Assembly: GCA_958403605.1 (NCBI GenBank)
Contig: CATXYA010000031.1
Location: 1 to 9,807 of the forward strand
Source: an uncultured Oscillospiraceae bacterium
GTDB taxonomy: Bacteria; Bacillota; Clostridia; Oscillospirales; Ruminococcaceae
Reading direction: 5' to 3'
Length of the DNA: 9,807 nucleotides
Part shown: one piece after another, positions 7,224 through 9,807 of the stretch
Numbering within the stretch: the first letter of the stretch is position 1
Layout of the letters: each line of letters opens with the position of its first letter
Position numbers and translations under genes: made by a program
Notes under the pieces: model-generated
Database searches by the model: none
What the model was told of the DNA's origin: nothing
The model's input: only the letters and a program-made list of their open reading frames with translations

Positions 7224-8156
7224 TCACATAAAGTCCGTGAATTTCTTTTCCACACGGAACTGGATGATGGTCACCACGCCCACGATGAGGAACAGGATCA
7301 TGGCCGCTGCGCTGGCGACGCCGTAGTTCCAATACAGGAACGACTGGTTGTAGATGTACATGCTGAGCAGCGTGGTGGCGGTGCCCGGCCCGCCCTCGGT
7401 GAGGGCGAAGATCAAATCGAAGGTCTTGAAGCTGTTGATGGTCAGCATCATGAAGACGAAGAAATGGCTGGGCGTCAGCATGGGGAAGGTGATGCGCTGG
7501 AACTGCTGCAGCTTGCTGGCGCCGTCGATCTCGGCGGCCTCGTACAGGGTGACGGGGATGTCCTGCAGCGCCGCTAAGTAAATGACCATGAAGTAGCCCA
7601 TGTTTTTCCAGATGCTGACGATGATGACGCCCGCCAGGGCCCATTTGGTGGAACCCAGCCAGCCGGGCAGGCTGCCGTCGGGCACGCCCAGGGCGCTCAG
7701 CACCACATTGACCACGCCGCCGCTCTTCATAAACATGGCCTTCCACACCGCGCCCACGGCCACGATGGAGGCCACATACGGGAAGAAGATGCCCGAGCGG
7801 AAAAAGTTGACGCCGCGCATTTTACGGTTCAGCAGAATGGCCAGGCCCAGCGCCGCGGCCATGCTCAGCATTACGGTGAACACGCTGTATACCAGCGTCT
7901 GCCACAGCGAGGCGCGGAATACCCGGTCCTTGAAAATGGTGACAAAATTGCTCAGGCCCGCAAAGCTCATCGGCGTGAAGCCGTCCCAGTTCATAAAGCT
8001 GAGGGCAAAGGAAAAGATCACGGGCACCAGCACCAGGACAAAAAAGCCGATGAAGTTCGGCAGGATGAACGACAGGCCCACCAGCGTGTTGCGGGTGTTC
8101 AGCTTCATGCCCGCGCGCCGGGGCGCCGCCGTTTTCTCTTTCACTTTTACCGCCAA
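7224..8156 (-). CDS. Carbohydrate ABC transporter permease, MalF/CUT1 type
   Basis: This is the first membrane subunit of the sugar importer, with 310 residues from the chosen start. It has a basic N-terminus, then helix 1 with GLSFILPNFIGFFVLVLVP, five further helices, and the EAA loop EAAEIDGASKLQQFQRITFP (206-225) that docks the ATPase. It ends RVEKKFTDFM. A TTG start at 8156 is chosen because AAAGGAGG lies seven bases before it. The longer reading from TTG at 8174 would place that ribosome site inside the coding sequence, and ATG at 8108 has no ribosome site. The 86-base gap to the binding-protein stop contains a strong hairpin, which together with the TTG start probably sets permease synthesis well below that of the binding protein. 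The second permease begins 16 bases downstream. Confidence 0.94.
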   Translation of the reverse strand: MAVKVKEKTAAPRRAGMKLNTRNTLVGLSFILPNFIGFFVLVLVPVIFSFALSFMNWDGFTPMSFAGLSNFVTIFKDRVFRASLWQTLVYSVFTVMLSMAAALGLAILLNRKMRGVNFFRSGIFFPYVASIVAVGAVWKAMFMKSGGVVNVVLSALGVPDGSLPGWLGSTKWALAGVIIVSIWKNMGYFMVIYLAALQDIPVTLYEAAEIDGASKLQQFQRITFPMLTPSHFFVFMMLTINSFKTFDLIFALTEGGPGTATTLLSMYIYNQSFLYWNYGVASAAAMILFLIVGVVTIIQFRVEKKFTDFM

Positions 8157-8163
8157 AGCGATT

Positions 8164-8171
8164 CCTCCTTT
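8164..8171 (-). promoter_or_regulatory. Ribosome binding site fixing a TTG start for the MalF-type permease
   Basis: AAAGGAGG on the minus strand is a near-perfect Shine-Dalgarno sequence. It lies seven bases before TTG at 8156 and 17 bases downstream of the intercistronic hairpin. It rules out the more upstream TTG at 8174 as the start. Confidence 0.75.
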
Positions 8172-8188
8172 CAAATGCTCACAAAGGA

Positions 8189-8217
8189 CGAGGGCGGGCG
8201 CGGTGCGCCCGCCCTCG
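8189..8217 (-). terminator. Intercistronic GC-rich hairpin after the binding-protein gene (no U-tract)
   Basis: CGAGGGCGGGCGC and GCGCCCGCCCTCG form a perfect 13-base-pair stem around a 3-base loop, 25 bases after the binding-protein stop. The transcript sequence after the stem is UCCUUUGUG, not a clean U-run, so it is a poor intrinsic terminator. It more likely acts as a 3'-end stabiliser or partial attenuator that keeps the binding protein in excess over the permeases, as known for intergenic hairpins in other malE-malF-type operons. Confidence 0.75.
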
Positions 8218-8242
8218 AGCGGTACAGTTGGGAAGGCTGCCG

Positions 8243-9568
8243 TCAGCCGCCCATGATCTCGGCGGCGCGCTCGGCCATCTCGGCCAAACCGTCGTCCACA
8301 CTGATCTCACCCAGCATGATCAGGCTGTGCTCTTCGCCCAGCATCTGGTTGATCTCGCTCACCTTGTCGGTGATGGGGCGGTCCGGGCTGATGCTCTTGG
8401 TCTGCAGCGCCTCGGCGATGCCCTCGGGCATGCCGTCGATGGCGGCCAGCGTCGCCAGGCTGGCCTCGTCAGACATGGCGGGGATATAGCCCGCGTTGGC
8501 GTAAGCGGCAGCACCGCCGGCGCCGCTGACAAATTTCACGAATTCCCAGGCAGCGTCCTGGTGCTTGGAAGCGGCATTCACGGCCATCGGCGTGGTGGAG
8601 CCCACGGTGTAGCCGGCCTCAACGCCTTCCGGATGCGGCAGCGTGGCCACGCCCCAGTTGACATCGCTCTCGCCGGTCTTCACTTTTTCGATCATGGTGG
8701 CCATGAACCAGGTGCCCATGGGCAGCATGCCGACGGTGCCCTGGGGGAAGGGGCCGGAATAATGGATGTTGCCGGTCTTCAGCTCGCCGTAATCCTGGAG
8801 GGTGCCGTCGTTCTGCATGCGGACGGCCATCTCATAGTAGGGCTTGAAGAAATCGTAGCCGGTCTGGTAGTCCATGATGGTGTGCTTGCCGTCCTGGACG
8901 CCCCAGTTTTCCACGCAGGCCTGCCAGGTGTGCAGGAACGCGCCGTAGGTCTTGTTGGTGCCCTCGCCGCTGGTCAGCTTCGCGGCAGTGGCCTCAAAGT
9001 CGTCCCAGGTCCAGTCGTTGGAGGGATACTCCACGCCGGCGGCGTCAAAGACGTCCTTGTTGTAGAACATGACGTAGTAGTCGGTGCGCACGGGCAGCGC
9101 ATACTGCTTGCCGTCAAAGTTGAAGTTTTTGTCCATGCCGTTGTAGGCGGACAGGTCCACGCCGTCCGCGGCGATGCGGTCGGTCAGGTCCAGCAGCTGG
9201 CCCTTGTCCACGAAGGCCTTGGTGCCGTCGGCTTCTTTGATCCAGAACGCGTCCAGATCGCTGCCGCCGTTGAGCATGACGTTCAGCTTGGTGACGTAGT
9301 CGGCGGACGGGATGTCCATCAGCTCGACGTGGATGTTGGGATAGGCCTTCTCAAACGCCGCGATGGCGTCGGTGTCGGCGGGGTTGGTGGTGGCGTCCCA
9401 GGTGGACACCTTGATGGTGACTTCCTCGGCCTCGGCGGGCGTAGACGCAGCCGTGGAACCCGTGGAAGCAGACGCTGCCGTGGAAGCCGGGCTAGCGGAG
9501 CTTCCGCAGGCGGCCAGCAGGGTGCCGGCCATTGCCAGAGCAAGCAGCATGGCGGTAAACTTTTTCAT
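8243..9568 (-). CDS. Sugar ABC transporter substrate-binding lipoprotein (family 1)
   Basis: This is a 441-residue extracellular solute-binding protein of the CUT1 importer. It has a lipoprotein signal (KKF, then a hydrophobic core) ending in the lipobox LAAC with C21 as the lipidated residue, and a Ser/Ala/Thr-rich tether at about 22-48. The mature fold starts VTIKVSTWDA (50-59). Family 1 features include AFEKAYPNI (71-79), YALPVRTDYYVMFYNKDVF (156-174), TWDDFEATAAKLT, and PQGTVGMLPMGTWFMATM in the C-terminal lobe. It should capture an oligosaccharide and hand it to the two downstream permeases. The enzymes in the same block suggest a uronic-acid-containing ligand, but ligand residues cannot be assigned. 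The ATG at 9568 follows AAAGGAG by about 10 bases. It is the first gene after the control region, with a leader of roughly 53 bases predicted. Confidence 0.95.
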   Translation of the reverse strand: MKKFTAMLLALAMAGTLLAACGSSASPASTAASASTGSTAASTPAEAEEVTIKVSTWDATTNPADTDAIAAFEKAYPNIHVELMDIPSADYVTKLNVMLNGGSDLDAFWIKEADGTKAFVDKGQLLDLTDRIAADGVDLSAYNGMDKNFNFDGKQYALPVRTDYYVMFYNKDVFDAAGVEYPSNDWTWDDFEATAAKLTSGEGTNKTYGAFLHTWQACVENWGVQDGKHTIMDYQTGYDFFKPYYEMAVRMQNDGTLQDYGELKTGNIHYSGPFPQGTVGMLPMGTWFMATMIEKVKTGESDVNWGVATLPHPEGVEAGYTVGSTTPMAVNAASKHQDAAWEFVKFVSGAGGAAAYANAGYIPAMSDEASLATLAAIDGMPEGIAEALQTKSISPDRPITDKVSEINQMLGEEHSLIMLGEISVDDGLAEMAERAAEIMGG

Positions 9569-9600
9569 AGTTTCTTCTCTCCTTTTCCAAAATCACCGGC

Positions 9601-9611
9601 GGGGCAGCCCC
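9601..9611. repeat. Small GC palindrome in the leader of the binding-protein gene
   Basis: GGGGCAGCCCC is an 11-base dyad with a central A (T on the other strand). It lies between the predicted transcription start (about 9621) and the ribosome site. It could be a repressor operator or a minor leader hairpin. It is short, and GC-rich dyads are common by chance here. Confidence 0.25.
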
Positions 9612-9627
9612 CGTCCGTTCGCTTTTT

Positions 9628-9657
9628 ATGATAGCAGGCACGCCGCCGGAGGGTAAA
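9628..9657 (-). promoter_or_regulatory. Predicted sigma-A promoter for the operon
   Basis: On the minus strand the -35-like TTTACC (9652-9657) and the -10-like TATCAT (9628-9633, five of six consensus bases) are separated by 18 bases. Transcription would start near 9621, giving a leader of about 53 bases before the ATG at 9568. The weak -35 suggests dependence on an activator. The direct repeat at 9661-9679, immediately upstream of the -35, is a natural place for one. Confidence 0.55.
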
Positions 9658-9660
9658 CGG

Positions 9661-9679
9661 AGAATTTCCAGAATTTTCC
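9661..9679. repeat. Direct repeat immediately upstream of the -35 box, possible activator site
   Basis: AGAATTTCC (9661-9669) is followed at once by AGAATTTTCC (9670-9679). The two copies, one helical turn apart, abut the weak -35 element. Tandem half-sites at this position are typical for AraC-family or similar activators, but the factor is unknown. Confidence 0.4.
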
Positions 9680-9705
9680 GTACTTTTTCAAGGTGTCTCC
9701 GAAAT

Positions 9706-9719
9706 AAATAGTACTATTT
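9706..9719. promoter_or_regulatory. 14-base perfect palindrome, operator candidate
   Basis: AAATAGTACTATTT is a perfect dyad centred between 9712 and 9713, about 50 bases upstream of the predicted -35 box. Symmetry of this length in the operon control region suggests a binding site for a dimeric regulator. Confidence 0.45.
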
Positions 9720-9731
9720 TCATTTCCTTCC

Positions 9732-9748
9732 AAATTTTACAAAAATTT
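9732..9748. promoter_or_regulatory. AT-rich inverted repeat sharing a motif with the pre-MFS gap
   Basis: AAATTTT and AAAATTT are 7-base inverted arms around ACA. The left arm and spacer belong to CAAATTTTACA (9731-9741), which recurs exactly at 6317-6327. It may be a regulator site common to both, an UP-element-like tract, or chance in AT-rich DNA. Confidence 0.35.
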
Positions 9749-9759
9749 TCTCCCTCCGA

Positions 9760-9788
9760 TTGCCCCGCACCTGATTTTGCGGTATCAT
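9760..9788 (+). promoter_or_regulatory. Possible divergent promoter at the right edge
   Basis: On the plus strand TTGCCC (9760-9765) and TATCAT (9783-9788) are separated by exactly 17 bases, with a 10-base AT palindrome (9787-9796) overlapping the -10. This would drive a gene starting beyond the window, plausibly a divergently encoded regulator of this operon. No start codon for it is visible in the remaining bases. Confidence 0.35.
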
Positions 9789-9807
9789 AAATTTATAGCA
9801 GTCGTCA

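Noticed and set aside
8228..9631. 467-codon plus-strand frame opposite the binding-protein gene
   Set aside because: It has low-complexity Gly/Val/His/Ala composition and is antisense to a well-recognised lipoprotein. It reads through the operon promoter and ribosome site, which argues against a gene.
9612..9640. Catabolite-response (cre) site near the operon promoter
   Set aside because: Only an AAAGCG half matches; the symmetric half and flanking consensus bases are missing.
9662..9691. Alternative minus-strand promoter using TTGAAA at 9686-9691 as -35
   Set aside because: No acceptable -10 sequence is present at 16 to 18 bases spacing.

Overview
The window reads as one long operon-like block, all on the minus strand, from a GC-rich Gram-positive anaerobe. 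I would guess a gut Clostridia/Oscillospirales-type bacterium. The reasons are strong AGGAGG-type ribosome sites, a lipoprotein solute-binding protein with a Ser/Ala/Thr-rich linker, ABC permeases with no ATPase beside them, TTG starts, and AT-rich intergenic DNA against GC-rich genes. The taxonomic guess is inference only.

Layout in the direction of transcription, from high to low coordinates. At 9569-9807 lies an AT-rich control region holding a probable minus-strand promoter, several dyads and a possible divergent plus-strand promoter at the edge. Next come a sugar-binding lipoprotein (9568-8243), a GC-rich intercistronic hairpin (8189-8217), and two MalF/MalG-type permeases (8156-7224 and 7207-6377). 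An intergenic stretch of about 130 bases follows, with an AT-rich patch that shares an 11-base motif with the main control region. After it come a GlpT/UhpC-like major facilitator (6247-4985), a PHP/CehA-McbA-like metallohydrolase (4979-4011), a GH88 unsaturated glucuronyl hydrolase (3990-2836), a heparinase II/III-family lyase with no signal peptide (2821-875), and KduI (843-1). Gaps between genes from the facilitator leftward are 5 to 31 bases, so that part is almost certainly co-transcribed.

Proposed logic: the binding protein and permeases import uronic-acid-containing oligosaccharides, energised by an ATPase encoded elsewhere. The cytoplasmic lyase cuts them by beta-elimination. GH88 releases the 4,5-unsaturated uronate, which opens spontaneously to 5-keto-4-deoxyuronate, and KduI isomerises it. 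KduD, KdgK and KdgA would be the expected next steps and may lie beyond the left edge. Lyase plus GH88 plus isomerase recalls glycosaminoglycan-fragment clusters, but the transporter type, the isomerase family and a GH88 substrate loop differ from the streptococcal version, so the polysaccharide is open. The least explained part is the phosphate-ester-type facilitator paired with a PHP metallohydrolase in the middle of the pathway.

No gene-free stretch exceeds 300 bases. I see no tRNA, rRNA, CRISPR, insertion sequence or pseudogene. Long open frames on the plus strand are GC-driven shadows.
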